Assembly: GCA_964446485.1 (NCBI GenBank)
Contig: CAYUOU010000058.1
Location: 1 to 26,219 of the forward strand
DNA: 26,219 nucleotides
From: JBDRRP01 sp964446485
Lineage (GTDB): Bacteria > Desulfobacterota > Desulfobacteria > Desulfobacterales > JBDRRP01
Direction: 5' to 3'
The position numbers and the translations under genes are program-made. Shown piece by piece: positions 7,414-17,200 of the stretch. The notes beneath the pieces were generated by a model, which worked only from the letters and a program-made list of their open reading frames with translations, was not told where the DNA came from and searched no databases. Each line of letters starts with the position of its first letter. Position 1 is the stretch's first letter.

Positions 7414-8265
7414 ATGACGATCAGAAAGGCCCAATTGGCAGGCACCTGGTATCCGGAGACCGCATCCGGCTGCAGGGACCAGATCGCGTCATTCATTGCA
7501 TCGACGGATGCCGATGCCGCCGATACGACACCGCGTGTTGGCGGGGTGGTGCCCCATGCCGGATGGGTGTTCTCGGGTGGCATTGCCTGCCGGGTGTTTC
7601 ACCACTTGGCTAAAATGCCGGCGCCGGATGCCGTCGTTGTATTCGGTATGCACATGCATCCATCCAGCAGACCATGCATCATGACCCGGGGGGCCTGGGA
7701 AACCCCTCTGGGGCCGGTGCCCATTCACGAGGCGCTGGCCGAGGGTCTGTCTGAGGCGTTTAACTTCGGCAAAGACCGGCCGAGTGATTTTGAAAGGGAC
7801 AATACCATCGAGCTGCAGGCCCCGTTCATTCGCCATTTTTTCCCTGATACCCCCTTCGTGCCCATGGGCGTGCCGCCGACCCCCACCGCCGCAGAAATTG
7901 GCGCGGCGGTGGTGTCCATGGCCGCCGCCAGAAGCCTGTCCCTCCTGGTCATCGGATCGACGGATTTGACCCATTACGGCCCCAACTACGGGTTTATGCC
8001 CGAGGGCAGCGGCCCTCGCGCGCTGGAATGGGTGACAAACGACAACGATCGTCGTGCCATTCAGGCCATTCTGGAACTGAATCCCCAGCGCGTCATCCGC
8101 GAAGGTCTCAACAGCAACAACGCCTGTTGCAGCGGCGCGGTTTCCGCGGCGGTTTCGGCAGCCGCGGCCGCCGGCGCTTCAACCCCCAGGCTGCTGGCAT
8201 ACGGCACCAGCCACGATGTGAGCCCGGGGGATAGTTTTGTGGGGTACGCGGGCATTGTGTTGTAG
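7414..8265 (+). CDS. amrB: Memo-family protein (AmmeMemoRadiSam system protein B)
   Basis: This is a member of the MEMO1 family, structurally related to extradiol dioxygenases. In bacteria it is usually encoded with an AMMECR1 protein and a radical SAM enzyme. The 283 residues include PHAGWVFSGG with H48, FGMHMHPSS with H80 and H82, STDLTHYG with D184 and H187, and NNACCSG with C238 and C239. Human MEMO1 uses His, His and Cys in equivalent places to bind metal. I chose the ATG at 7414 over an in-frame GTG at 7396 because GGAGGAAAGG precedes it at suitable spacing and RKAQLAGTWYP is the usual family start. The AMMECR1 and radical SAM partners are not in the window. The exact reaction is unknown. 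Confidence 0.9.
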   Translation: MTIRKAQLAGTWYPETASGCRDQIASFIASTDADAADTTPRVGGVVPHAGWVFSGGIACRVFHHLAKMPAPDAVVVFGMHMHPSSRPCIMTRGAWETPLGPVPIHEALAEGLSEAFNFGKDRPSDFERDNTIELQAPFIRHFFPDTPFVPMGVPPTPTAAEIGAAVVSMAAARSLSLLVIGSTDLTHYGPNYGFMPEGSGPRALEWVTNDNDRRAIQAILELNPQRVIREGLNSNNACCSGAVSAAVSAAAAAGASTPRLLAYGTSHDVSPGDSFVGYAGIVL

Positions 8266-8278
8266 CGACGCTGCGCCG

Positions 8279-8668
8279 CTATCGACGTTTTTTCTTCTTC
8301 TTGCCGTCGTCGACGAAGGTGTCGTCTATGGGATGGATGGCGGTGACGTCGACCTCGAAAACCTTGTTGAGTTCGAATGCGCCTGAAGATTTGTCCGGGA
8401 TGGACAACAGAAACAGCGGGCTGTCCTTGGTGAACTCCTGGAGCCATTTGCGGCGTAGGGCGTCCTTGCCGGTGAGCACCAGCAGTTTGTTGCCGAAGGG
8501 GGATTCAACGCTCCAGGTGTGGTAAATCTCGCCGCCCTGGTCGGCCGGCTGTGCCCTATAGGTTTCCCCTTTAAAGGTGACAACGTAGTCCGCAGCCCAG
8601 GTCGGCGCAGCCGCCACTACAGCCAGAAGAAATGCGATTGCCGAAAGGCGATTACGATTTCTTGCCAT
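8279..8668 (-). CDS. Small exported protein of unknown function with Lys-rich tail
   Basis: I do not recognise a family. The 129 residues start with a clear signal peptide: basic MARNRNR, a hydrophobic core (8-21) and a likely cleavage after A25 (PTWA/ADY). The mature part begins with a short beta-like segment, YVVTFKGETYRA. It contains no cysteine and ends DDGKKKKKRR, a strongly basic tail. The mature protein could be periplasmic. The ATG at 8668 has GAGGAT 7 bases upstream and gives the cleanest signal peptide; an upstream in-frame ATG at 8710 would bury it. The gene follows glnS by 49 bp on the same strand and is probably cotranscribed. It converges on the Memo gene with only 13 bp between stops. 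Confidence 0.75.
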   Translation of the reverse strand: MARNRNRLSAIAFLLAVVAAAPTWAADYVVTFKGETYRAQPADQGGEIYHTWSVESPFGNKLLVLTGKDALRRKWLQEFTKDSPLFLLSIPDKSSGAFELNKVFEVDVTAIHPIDDTFVDDGKKKKKRR

Positions 8669-8717
8669 ACGCGTATCCTCAGTTCTTTGACGTCTCAAGG
8701 CATTTTGCATAACCGGA

Positions 8718-10415
8718 TTATTTCTTTTTCTGGGCTTTTTCGATTTTCGCCCAGGTGTCCCTCAATGTGACGGTGCGGTTGAACACCGGGTGTCCCGGCC
8801 GACTGTCTTTTGTGTCCACGCAGAAATACCCCAGGCGCTCGAATTGCCACATGCTGCCGGGTGCGGCGTCTTTCATGCCGGGCTCCAGACGGCAGTCAGT
8901 CAGCGTTTCCAGGCTGTCCGGGTTCAGATTGTCGGTGAAGTCGCCGCCCTCGGCCACATCGTTGGGGTTGGGGGCGTTGAACAGATGATCGTAGATGCGC
9001 ACCTTGGCTGACACGGCGTGAGGGGCGGACACCCAATGAAGGGTCCCTTTGACCTTGCGGCCGTCGGGGGCGTCGCCACCGCGAGTGGCCGGATCGTATG
9101 TGCATCTGAGCTCCGCCACGGTGCCGGCATCATCCTTGATGACCTCATTACAGGTAATAAAATAGGCGTAGCGCAGTCGCACCTCGCGGCCGGGGGTCAG
9201 TCGGAACCATTTGCGCGGCGCTTCTTCCCGGAAGTCGTCCCGCTCGATATAAATCTCCCGAGAGAATGGGACATTGCGCGTACCCCGCTCCGGGTATTCA
9301 GGGTGGTTCTGGAACACCATCTCTTCCACCTGGTGCGACGGGTAGTTTTCGATGACCACCTTCAGCGGCCGAAGCACCCCCATGACCCGGGGGGCCGCGG
9401 CGTTGAGGTCTTCCCTGAGGCTGTATTCCAACAGCGCCAGATCCACCATGCTGTCGCGGCGTGCCACCCCGATGCGATCGCAAAACCGACGGATGGCCGT
9501 CGGGGTGTACCCCCGGCGGCGGAGTCCGCTGATGGACGGCATGCGGGGGTCGTCCCACCCGGTGACATGCCCTTTTTCGACGAGCTGGATGAGTTTGCGC
9601 TTGCTCAGCACCGTATAGGAGAGGTTGAGCCGGGCAAATTCGTACTGCCGAGGGCGGCTCGGCGTATCCAACTGGTCCAGCACCCAGTCGTATAGTTCCC
9701 GGTTGTTTTCAAATTCGAGGGTGCAAATGGAATGGGTGATGCCTTCGATGGCATCCGATAGGCAATGGGTGAAGTCGTACATGGGGTAAATACACCAGGC
9801 GTCGCCGGTCCGGTGATGATGGGCGTGGCGGATCCGATAAAGGGTGGGATCCCGCATGATGATGTTGGGGGCGGCCATATCGATTTTGGCCCTGAGGACA
9901 TGGGCGCCGTTGGGAAATTCGCCGGCTTTCATTTTCTCGAAGAGCGATCGGTTTTCCTCAATGGAACGGTTCCGGTAGGGGCTTTCTTCGCCCGGCTCGG
10001 TGAGCGTGCCTCGGTATTTTCGAATCTCTTCGGCGCTGAGGCTGTCCACATAGGCTTTCCCCTGCATGATGAGGGCGACGGCAAAGTCATACAGTCTGTC
10101 GAAATAATTGGAAGCGTAGAATTCTCTTTCTTCCCAGTCAAAGCCCAGCCAGCGAACATCCGCTTTGATCGATTCCACGTATTCCACTTCTTCCTTGGTG
10201 GGATTGGTGTCGTCGAATCGCAGATTGCAGGTGCCCTGGTAGTCTCTGGCGATGCCGAAATTGAGGCAGATGGATTTGGCGTGGCCGATGTGAAGGTAAC
10301 CGTTGGGCTCCGGCGGGAATCGGGTGGCCACGGTCTTGTGCTTTCCTGCCGCGAGATCGGCGTCGATAATGTCTCGAATGAAATTGGTCGAAGTTTCCGG
10401 CTCGGTTGGTTTCAT
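8718..10415 (-). CDS. glnS: Glutaminyl-tRNA synthetase
   Basis: This class I synthetase charges tRNA-Gln with glutamine directly. The 565 residues are normal for bacterial GlnRS. FPPEPNGYLHIGHAKSI holds the HIGH motif at 42-45, and LRFDDTNPTKE (65-75) is the usual GlnRS or GluRS continuation. The second ATP motif is the GlnRS-type VLSKR (269-273). The two-part anticodon-binding beta-barrel region follows to the C-terminus. The start MKPTEPETSTNFIRDII matches the family, though the ribosome site before the ATG at 10415 is poor. GlnRS occurs in only part of the bacteria, so its presence beside an ordinary gltX suggests that the GatCAB route is not needed for Gln here. Confidence 0.97.
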   Translation of the reverse strand: MKPTEPETSTNFIRDIIDADLAAGKHKTVATRFPPEPNGYLHIGHAKSICLNFGIARDYQGTCNLRFDDTNPTKEEVEYVESIKADVRWLGFDWEEREFYASNYFDRLYDFAVALIMQGKAYVDSLSAEEIRKYRGTLTEPGEESPYRNRSIEENRSLFEKMKAGEFPNGAHVLRAKIDMAAPNIIMRDPTLYRIRHAHHHRTGDAWCIYPMYDFTHCLSDAIEGITHSICTLEFENNRELYDWVLDQLDTPSRPRQYEFARLNLSYTVLSKRKLIQLVEKGHVTGWDDPRMPSISGLRRRGYTPTAIRRFCDRIGVARRDSMVDLALLEYSLREDLNAAAPRVMGVLRPLKVVIENYPSHQVEEMVFQNHPEYPERGTRNVPFSREIYIERDDFREEAPRKWFRLTPGREVRLRYAYFITCNEVIKDDAGTVAELRCTYDPATRGGDAPDGRKVKGTLHWVSAPHAVSAKVRIYDHLFNAPNPNDVAEGGDFTDNLNPDSLETLTDCRLEPGMKDAAPGSMWQFERLGYFCVDTKDSRPGHPVFNRTVTLRDTWAKIEKAQKKK

Positions 10416-10785
10416 GAGTGGCTTTCTGCGCTGTATCGCTCTAATTCGATCATCCGGGATTAACGCGCCCCTCTCGACAAGCAGCGGAAAGAGGTAAGTG
10501 GCACTGACCCCAGCAATAGCACATTGCGCTGGGGGAGGCCAGGCGCCGACGCGTCAGGCACCGACGAATTTCCTTTCGGGTCGATCAATACAACACAAGA
10601 ATGCGGTTGCCGGCACCAGTACCGAGAATCACTGCCCGGTATCGGCGGGACTTTACTTTTCGAGGGCACCCTTGATACAACTGCCTGGAGTCGGGCATCG
10701 AGCGGAACGTGATGGCCGCCGAGGTCGGCGTGATCGTGACTCGGCAAAAATGTTTTTCGTAGCGGATACGGAAAGGGTTGGACGC
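10416..10785. other. Divergent intergenic region between glnS and the pseudoprotease gene
   Basis: These 370 bases must hold start signals for both flanking genes, but I cannot point to a convincing -35/-10 pair. An imperfect direct repeat is visible: CAGGCGCCGACG (10540-10551) and CAGGCACCGACG (10555-10566). The plus-strand frame stays open from 10498 into the next gene but shows no protein-like features. I found no RNA gene. Confidence 0.5.
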
Positions 10786-12300
10786 ATGGCGGATTTCTAC
10801 AAAGTGGTGCTCAAAGGGAAAACCGTTCTGGGGTGGGCCAGGACCGATGCCGTTGAGAGCCTCGCCAAACTGATGAAGATCGATACGGACAAGGCCGGCG
10901 ATCTGCTCCAGGGTGCGCCGTTGACCGTCAAACAGAACGTTGAACTGTTTCAGGCGGAGAAACTCGCCGGTGTTTTTCGGGATGCCGGCGTGGAGTGCGA
11001 TATTGTCAAACTTTCGGCACCCGCACCGACCCAAAAGAAAAAACGGGCGCCGGCCAATTCCATGGAGTGCCCCAAGTGCGGCCACATTCAGGAAAAGGGG
11101 CGCGAGGAATGCGGGGGCTGCGGTGTTCTTTTTGCCAAACTGGAGGCCATCGCCGAGGCGGAGCGCAAGGCAAAAGCAGCTGCCGCCGCACCGAAGCCCC
11201 ACTTTCTGGAAGATTTGGCCCAGTTTCTCGGCCCCAACAACGCCTACTATCTCGCAACGGTGGAGCGCTTCCGGCAACGGCAGGGGGCGTTTGTCTGGAC
11301 GTGGAACTGGAGCGCGTTTCTGGCAGTTTTCTGGTGGCTGCTCTATCGAAAAATGCCCATGATGGCCGGGCTCGTTTTCGTCGGTTTGTGCATCCCCGGA
11401 ATTCAGGTGCTCGTTTGGGTCGCCCTCGGCGGCGCCGCCAACTACATCTACTTCCAGCGGGCCAAAAAGATGATCGGCCAGTTGCGCGAAACCCATCCCA
11501 CGGGTAACATCAGCGACCATCTGACGGCGGCCGGCGGTGTCAACCGGCGCATTCCGGCCATCGGTGCCGGCGTCTCCATCCTTTTCGTGGCCATTCTCGT
11601 CGCCATTCCCTTTTATGCCCGCCACCGGGTCGTGCAGCAACTCGACGCCATTCCGCGGACTGCCATTCTCAGGCCCACGTATCAGACCGCTGAAGGGTTT
11701 AAAGAGGCAGGTACGGCCTGTGTCATCGAAGTGCCGGAATACGAGCGCTACATGCTGCTCACGGCCCACCACTATTTCGGCCCCGCTGGCGGGTTTGAGA
11801 AGGCATACGCCTGGGACGAAATCCGTGCCCTCGTCCAACAGGTCAACGCCACTACGCCCGCAGACCTGGCGCTGGTGGTGTCCACGCGGGAGGTGCTCCA
11901 AGTGCCCACTGCCTCGGCCTACGTCGGCCGCCAGGTGAATAGAGATGTGGCGGTGTTCCCCCTGCCGGAAAAGCCATCGGTGCCGGTTTTCAATCTTGCC
12001 GAAGGTCTTCCCGCCGCCGGCGACCGGGTGTGGCTCATGGCGTTCACCGGAAACCCGGCCGCTGCGGACAAGGTGCTTCATGGGGCGCGGGTGCTGGCGT
12101 CGGCAACGACGGCCGTGACAGTCCAGTTCGACGACCCCGGCTTGAATCTGACGGGCGTCGGCGGTGCCGCCGTGCTCGATGGTCATGGGGCACTGGTGGG
12201 CATTCTGGTGGCAGGCGCTCAGCAAGAAAATCTGCTCTATGGGTACATCAATCCGGCCAGCGAGATTCGCCAGCTTATCGAAGAAGGCTTCAAACTATGA
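10786..12300 (+). CDS. Zinc-ribbon, DUF2628-like membrane protein with C-terminal inactive trypsin-like domain
   Basis: The 504-residue protein has five visible parts. Residues 3-76 form a small alpha/beta domain of a type seen at the N-terminus of other proteobacterial membrane proteins. A zinc ribbon follows at C95, C98, C109 and C112. Residues 138-233 look like DUF2628, with aromatic WTWNWSAFLAVFWWLLYRKM and two membrane segments. Another membrane helix spans 258-277. The C-terminal part resembles a trypsin-like peptidase: LLTAHH (H329), NRDVAVF (D387) and TGVGGAAVLDGHG, where the expected catalytic Ser is G459. The triad is therefore broken and the domain probably binds rather than cuts. 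Topology would put the N-terminal domains in the cytosol and the protease-like domain in the periplasm. The ATG at 10786 was chosen for domain start and GGAAAGGG upstream; ATG 10750 is possible. No partner gene is adjacent. Confidence 0.8.
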   Translation: MADFYKVVLKGKTVLGWARTDAVESLAKLMKIDTDKAGDLLQGAPLTVKQNVELFQAEKLAGVFRDAGVECDIVKLSAPAPTQKKKRAPANSMECPKCGHIQEKGREECGGCGVLFAKLEAIAEAERKAKAAAAAPKPHFLEDLAQFLGPNNAYYLATVERFRQRQGAFVWTWNWSAFLAVFWWLLYRKMPMMAGLVFVGLCIPGIQVLVWVALGGAANYIYFQRAKKMIGQLRETHPTGNISDHLTAAGGVNRRIPAIGAGVSILFVAILVAIPFYARHRVVQQLDAIPRTAILRPTYQTAEGFKEAGTACVIEVPEYERYMLLTAHHYFGPAGGFEKAYAWDEIRALVQQVNATTPADLALVVSTREVLQVPTASAYVGRQVNRDVAVFPLPEKPSVPVFNLAEGLPAAGDRVWLMAFTGNPAAADKVLHGARVLASATTAVTVQFDDPGLNLTGVGGAAVLDGHGALVGILVAGAQQENLLYGYINPASEIRQLIEEGFKL

Positions 12301-12578
12301 ATTTGCTTCGCGAATTCATGTGTGAAAATCAAAATCTGGTTATGCACTATTCTCCAGTTGGGGTTCTGGCTGTTTTGTAGGGGGTTCATCCCCTCCAGCA
12401 ATCGGCTAAAATGACCCCAACCGTTTGTGTACCGGTTACACGGGCGGGGACCCCGCACCCCACACGACTCAGTGCCCCTGGGACCCATATGGAATGCCGC
12501 GATGGGCGCTTCGTCGAAAAGACGAATTTCATATTTTCAAACAGCCCCCCATTCACTGGAGCATTCTGCATATGCGTA
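12301..12578. other. Convergent intergenic region with small hairpins
   Basis: No gene is seen. TGAATTTGC and GCGAATTCA (12298-12318) form a hairpin over the stop codon of the upstream gene, with one G-U pair. TTCGTC, GAAAA, GACGAA (12510-12526) is a short hairpin followed on the plus strand by TTTCATATTTT, a weak terminator candidate. The stretch also contains the single repeat copy listed separately. Confidence 0.45.
12375..12405. repeat. Single degenerate copy of the 59-61 bp hairpin repeat
   Basis: TTGTAGGGGGTTCATCCCCT followed by CCAGCAATCGG matches the core of the repeats at 1-214, with a shortened left arm. The GC hairpin (GGGG, loop, CCCC) survives. It lies between convergent genes. 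Confidence 0.6.
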
Positions 12579-13949
12579 CTATTCAATCAGTGACGAGAGC
12601 ATGTAGATGATATCGCTTTCCCTTGTCGGGTAAGGGCTCATGACATTATCGTGATACAATTCCTCGACGGTCTTCCCACTCAGGATGGCGTGTCTGAAGC
12701 TGTTGATCAGGCCGGCCGCATTGTCGGAGAGGACATGGGCGCCCAGTATCCGGTTGTTGCCATCGACGAGAATCTTGTAGGCCGCATGGGTCATGCCGAT
12801 ACGACGATAGGTGGGCCATGTCAGCCCCTTGGCCGCACTTTTCCAGTATTTCACGCCTTTCGCTTTGAGGGCATCTTCGGTGCTGCCCACCATGCCGTAC
12901 TGGGGGTAGGTGAACAGCATGAACGGCACCCCGCGGTAATCCATCGTCTTCCCATCATCGCCCCGATTCTCGGCGATGATGCGAGACGCGGCCACATGGG
13001 CTTCCTGGTCGGCGACCCTGGCCAGCTGGACTGTGGCTGCACAGTCGCCCACGGCCCACACGCGGCGGTTGCTGGTCTTCATGCCGGCATCCACGGAGAT
13101 GCCGGTCCGCGTCGTTGTAATGCCCGCCGCTGCCAGCCCAAGCCCCTCTATGTTGGGAACCCTTCCTGCTCCGTGTACCACGATGTCGACATCGATGGTT
13201 TCACCCGTGGCCAGGTGCAGCGTTTTTCCCTTGTCGTGGGCCCTCACCCCTTCAATGGTGACACCCGTGTGGATGCGAATTCCCTCGGCCTCGCTGGCCT
13301 TGACCAGCAGGGCCACCATCTCGCCATCGAAGGGCCCCAGAGGCCGGTCGGCAATCTCGAGGATATGGATGTCGCCCGCTCGTGCGCCGAGCCTGGCGGC
13401 AAAATGGGCAAATTCGAATGAGATAAATCCGCCCCCGATGAAAGCAATCCGCTCGGGGAGTGCAGGCAGGTTCAGAAATGCGTCGCTGGTGATGACATGC
13501 TCGACGCCATCCAGAGCCAGGGACATGGGTCGCGCCCCGGCGGCGACCACGAAGCGTTGGGCTGAAACGACCCTGCCGTCCACGGCCACGGTGTTGGGAT
13601 CCGAAAACGCCGCGCGGCCTCTGAGATAGTCGATCCCTGCGGCCTTGAATCCTTTGACCGTGCTCTCTGGGACGCGGTCGGTGAACCGGTTTTTCTCAGC
13701 CAGAATGCGGCCCCAGTCGGTCTCCGGAAGGCGGATGATGCCCTTTCCCATGAGGTGGGCGGCCCGGGCAACGGTTTCGGTGGCTTCGTAGAAATATTTC
13801 TTGGCCTGACAGCCGGCCAGGGCGCACACTCCCCCGGGCCGATCGCTCATGTCCGCGACGGCCACGGTGAGCCCCTTGTCCAGCAGGTCGTAGGCAACGG
13901 TCTGGCCGGCGGTGCCGGCGCCGATGACAAGTACATCGTATTCGCTCAT
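12579..13949 (-). CDS. FAD-dependent class I pyridine nucleotide-disulfide oxidoreductase, dihydrolipoamide dehydrogenase-like
   Basis: This is a 456-residue flavoprotein of the glutathione reductase/lipoamide dehydrogenase/mercuric reductase fold. The FAD-binding GAGTAG is at 10-15. The redox disulfide is C42 and C47 in GGVCALAGCQAKK, keeping the CX4C spacing. The NAD(P) site is IGGGFIS (171-177), and the second FAD motif is WAVGDC (298-303). The dimerisation domain ends MSPYPTRESD, where the usual catalytic His of HPTxxE is Y440 while the Glu (E444) is kept. This Tyr form occurs in several uncharacterised branches, so the substrate is probably not lipoamide. The ATG at 13949 follows GGGAGGA at 8-bp spacing; a frame 18 codons longer has no support. 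No 2-oxoacid dehydrogenase genes are adjacent. Confidence 0.9.
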   Translation of the reverse strand: MSEYDVLVIGAGTAGQTVAYDLLDKGLTVAVADMSDRPGGVCALAGCQAKKYFYEATETVARAAHLMGKGIIRLPETDWGRILAEKNRFTDRVPESTVKGFKAAGIDYLRGRAAFSDPNTVAVDGRVVSAQRFVVAAGARPMSLALDGVEHVITSDAFLNLPALPERIAFIGGGFISFEFAHFAARLGARAGDIHILEIADRPLGPFDGEMVALLVKASEAEGIRIHTGVTIEGVRAHDKGKTLHLATGETIDVDIVVHGAGRVPNIEGLGLAAAGITTTRTGISVDAGMKTSNRRVWAVGDCAATVQLARVADQEAHVAASRIIAENRGDDGKTMDYRGVPFMLFTYPQYGMVGSTEDALKAKGVKYWKSAAKGLTWPTYRRIGMTHAAYKILVDGNNRILGAHVLSDNAAGLINSFRHAILSGKTVEELYHDNVMSPYPTRESDIIYMLSSLIE

Positions 13950-14204
13950 GGTGCATATCCTCCCTGTTTTTGCCTTCATAAGTACAACCATCGCCGCGGC
14001 CACGATCCGCCGGGCACGGCAGGGCAGCGGCGTCCATCCATTCCTGACTACGGTCGATGGTGCCTATCCTAACCGCGATCGCTCACCGGTTCAAGATCAG
14101 GCACCCACCTTTCACGGCTTGTGATTGACAAATGCCTCAGCCAATGCCGAAAATGGCCCGTTCATGAAATGTCATTTGCACTTTCGGACTGAAGGGAGCC
14201 ATCA

Positions 14205-17200
14205 ATGGAGAAAAAGCCCTCCTACGAAGCGCTGCAGCAGCGCATCGAAGTGCTCGAGGCGCAGTGCCGGGACTTCGACCGGGTGCGCGGAGAGCTGGAA
14301 CAGCGCCGGAGCTTCACTGCTTCGCTACTGGCGGCCATCCCGACGCCGGTTTTCTGGAAGGACGTCGAGGGCCGGTATCTGGGCTGCAACACGGCCTTCA
14401 CGGAAATCATGGGGGTCACCTCGGAGCAGATCTGCGGAAAAACCGTCCAGGATCTGTGGCCCGGCGCACAGGCCGCGGTCTATCACCGCAAGGACCTGGC
14501 GCTCATGGAAAACCCGCGCCGCCAGGTGTACGCGTTCGAAGTGACGGACAAGGACGGCGGGATCCGGCCGGTCATCTACTACAAGAACGTCTTCCGCGAT
14601 GAAAGAGGTATTGTCGCCGGGCTCGTCGGCGGATTCGCCGATATCAGCGATGTGCGAAAAGCGCAGCAGGAATTGCAGACCCTGTTTTCGATGTCGCTGG
14701 ACATGATCTGCATCGCCGACATCAACACCGCCACCTTTCTCAAGGTCAACCCGGCCTTTACGGCAACGCTTGGGTACAGCGAGGAAGAACTCCTGTCGAC
14801 GCCGTACACGGAATTCATCCACCCCGACGACGTCCTGCCCACGCGGAAAGTCTTGGAAGAAAGCCTGAAAAAAGGCAGAAAGGTCATCAACTTCAAAAAC
14901 CGATATCGCTGCAAGGACGGAACGTATCGGTTCCTGAACTGGGTGTCGCATCCGGTGCCGGAGGCGGGGGTGACCTACGGCGTCGCCCACGACGTCACCG
15001 AGGAAATTCAGGCAATGGATGCACGTGAAGCCTCCTACCGGTTGTTGCAGAGTGTGCTGGACGCCGTGCCAGATCTCTTGATCGTCATCGACAGGGATTT
15101 CCGGATCCGATACTCCAACTATAGAGGTCACGACCTCATCGCGCCTCCGGAAGAGACCCCGGAACACACCTGCTACGGGCGCTTCAAACTGCTGGACGCC
15201 CCTTGCGAAGACTGCAGCGCCGCCCCAGTGTTCGCCAACGGCGAGCGCGTCCAGCGGGAAATGGTCAATCCGGCCGACGGTCGCGTCCGCGAGGTGCGCG
15301 CATTTCCCATTTTCGATGCCGAAGGGCGCGTGTCCAGCGTCATCGAATACGTCCGGGATATCACTGAGATCCGGCAAGCTCAGGAAGAAGTCGATCAGCG
15401 CCGGCAGTTTCTGGAGTCGGTGCTTTACCACGCGCCCGACGCCATCGTCACCCTCGATAAAAGTCACCGGGTGGTCGACTGGAACCCCGGCGCGGTGAAA
15501 ATGTTCGGTTATTCCCCGGAAGAGGCGGTCGGCGTGCAGCTCGACGACCTTGTGGCCCGAGGCGCGCACCACATCGAGGCGGGGTCGAAAACCTCCCAGG
15601 TGCTCTCCGGCAGCCGCGTGGAAGCATTCGAGACCGTGCGGTATCGAAAGGACGGCGCCCCCGTCAACGTCATTGCGGCCGGCTCGCCCATCATGGTCGA
15701 AGGGGAACTGAAAGGGGTCGTCGCCGTCTACACCGACATCACCGACCGTGTGCGCGGCGAAGAGGCCCTCAAGATATCGCATCAACGCTTTATCACAGTG
15801 CTCGACAGTATCGATGCCACGATTTACGTGGCCGACATAAAAACCCACGAAATCCTTTTTATGAACCGCCGGATGATTGAAGACTTCGGCAAGAATTTGA
15901 TCGGGAAGATCTGTTATGACGTGTTTCGCCGGGAAGCCGGCCCCTGCCCGAACTGCTCCAACGACCGGCTGGTTGATGAAAGCGGGCGTCCCACCGGCGT
16001 CATCGTCTGGCAGGGGCATAACCCCGTGTCGGACAAGTGGTACATCAACTACGATCGGGCCATCGAATGGATCGACGGTCGGGTCGTCCGGCTCCAGATC
16101 GCCACCGATATTTCCGAATACAAGAAAATGGAGACGGCGCTGCAGCGGGCCCAGAGGATGGAGGCGGTCGGGACCCTTGCCAGCGGGATCGCCCACGATT
16201 TCAACAATCTTCTCATGGGCATCCAGGGACACGTCTCCTTGATAGCCTCCGACCTGGTACCCAATCATCCGCACGTGGCGCGCACCGCCGCCATCGAAGA
16301 GTACATCCGAAGCGCCGTCGGTCTCACCAAACAGCTGCTTGGCCTGGTCCGAGGCGGCAAGTACGAAGTCAGGCCGCTCGACGCAAGCGCCCTTCTGGAA
16401 TCCACTGCGGCCTTGTTCGGGCGCACCCATAAGGAGATCCGCATCCGCACGAAGACAGCGCCCGAACCTTTGGTGGTCGAGGCCGACAAACGGCAGCTCG
16501 AGCAAGTGCTGCTGAATATCTACGTCAACGCCTGGCAGGCCATGCCCGAAGGCGGAGACCTCTTTCTCGAGACCCTGCCGGTGGCTCTGGACGACGACGT
16601 TGCTTTAGCCTATCAGGTGCCGCCGGGACAGTTCGTGAAGATTTCCCTGACCGACACGGGTATCGGCATGACCGAAGCGGTTCAGCAGAAAATTTTCGAT
16701 CCCTTTTTCACAACGAAGGACAAAAGCCGGGGCACCGGACTGGGGCTCGCCTCGGCCTACGGCATTGTCAGAAACCACGGCGGCACGATTACGGTCTACA
16801 GTGAGGTCGGCCACGGTACCACCTTCAACGTCTACCTGCCTCGGTCCGGAAGACAGCTCGCCGCCGAGGCGCCGGCCGTAGGGGTTCCGCTCGGCGGCAC
16901 TGAGACCGTTCTTCTGGTCGACGATGAAGCGATGATCCTCGAGGTGGGGGAGGCGATGCTCGAGCGGTTGGGTTACCGCGTGGTCGTCGCCGACAGCGGC
17001 ACTGCGGCCGTGGAGCGCGTGAAGGAGGTGGGCGAGGGTATCGACCTGGTGATCCTCGATCTCATTATGCCGGAAATCGACGGCGGGAAGACGTTCGACC
17101 GGATCCGCGAAGTGCGACCGCCGGTGCCGGTGATTCTGTCGAGCGGTTATTCCATCAACGGCCAGGCAGCGAAGATCATGGATCGCGGTTGCAACGGGTT

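Noticed and set aside
10460..10747. Possible small minus-strand gene upstream of glnS
   Set aside because: No ribosome site, no protein-like pattern and overlap with the presumed divergent promoter region.
10498..10785. 96-codon N-terminal extension of the pseudoprotease gene
   Set aside because: The extension is low in hydrophobic pattern and lacks any domain feature; the ATG at 10786 begins a folded domain and has a G-rich site upstream.
10585..12225. 546-codon antisense open frame opposite the pseudoprotease gene
   Set aside because: The plus strand has zinc ribbon, membrane helices and protease-like motifs; the reverse translation has none.
14325..16505. 726-codon antisense open frame opposite the kinase
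   Set aside because: It mirrors a GC-rich gene with clear kinase motifs and shows no recognisable domain; typical shadow frame.
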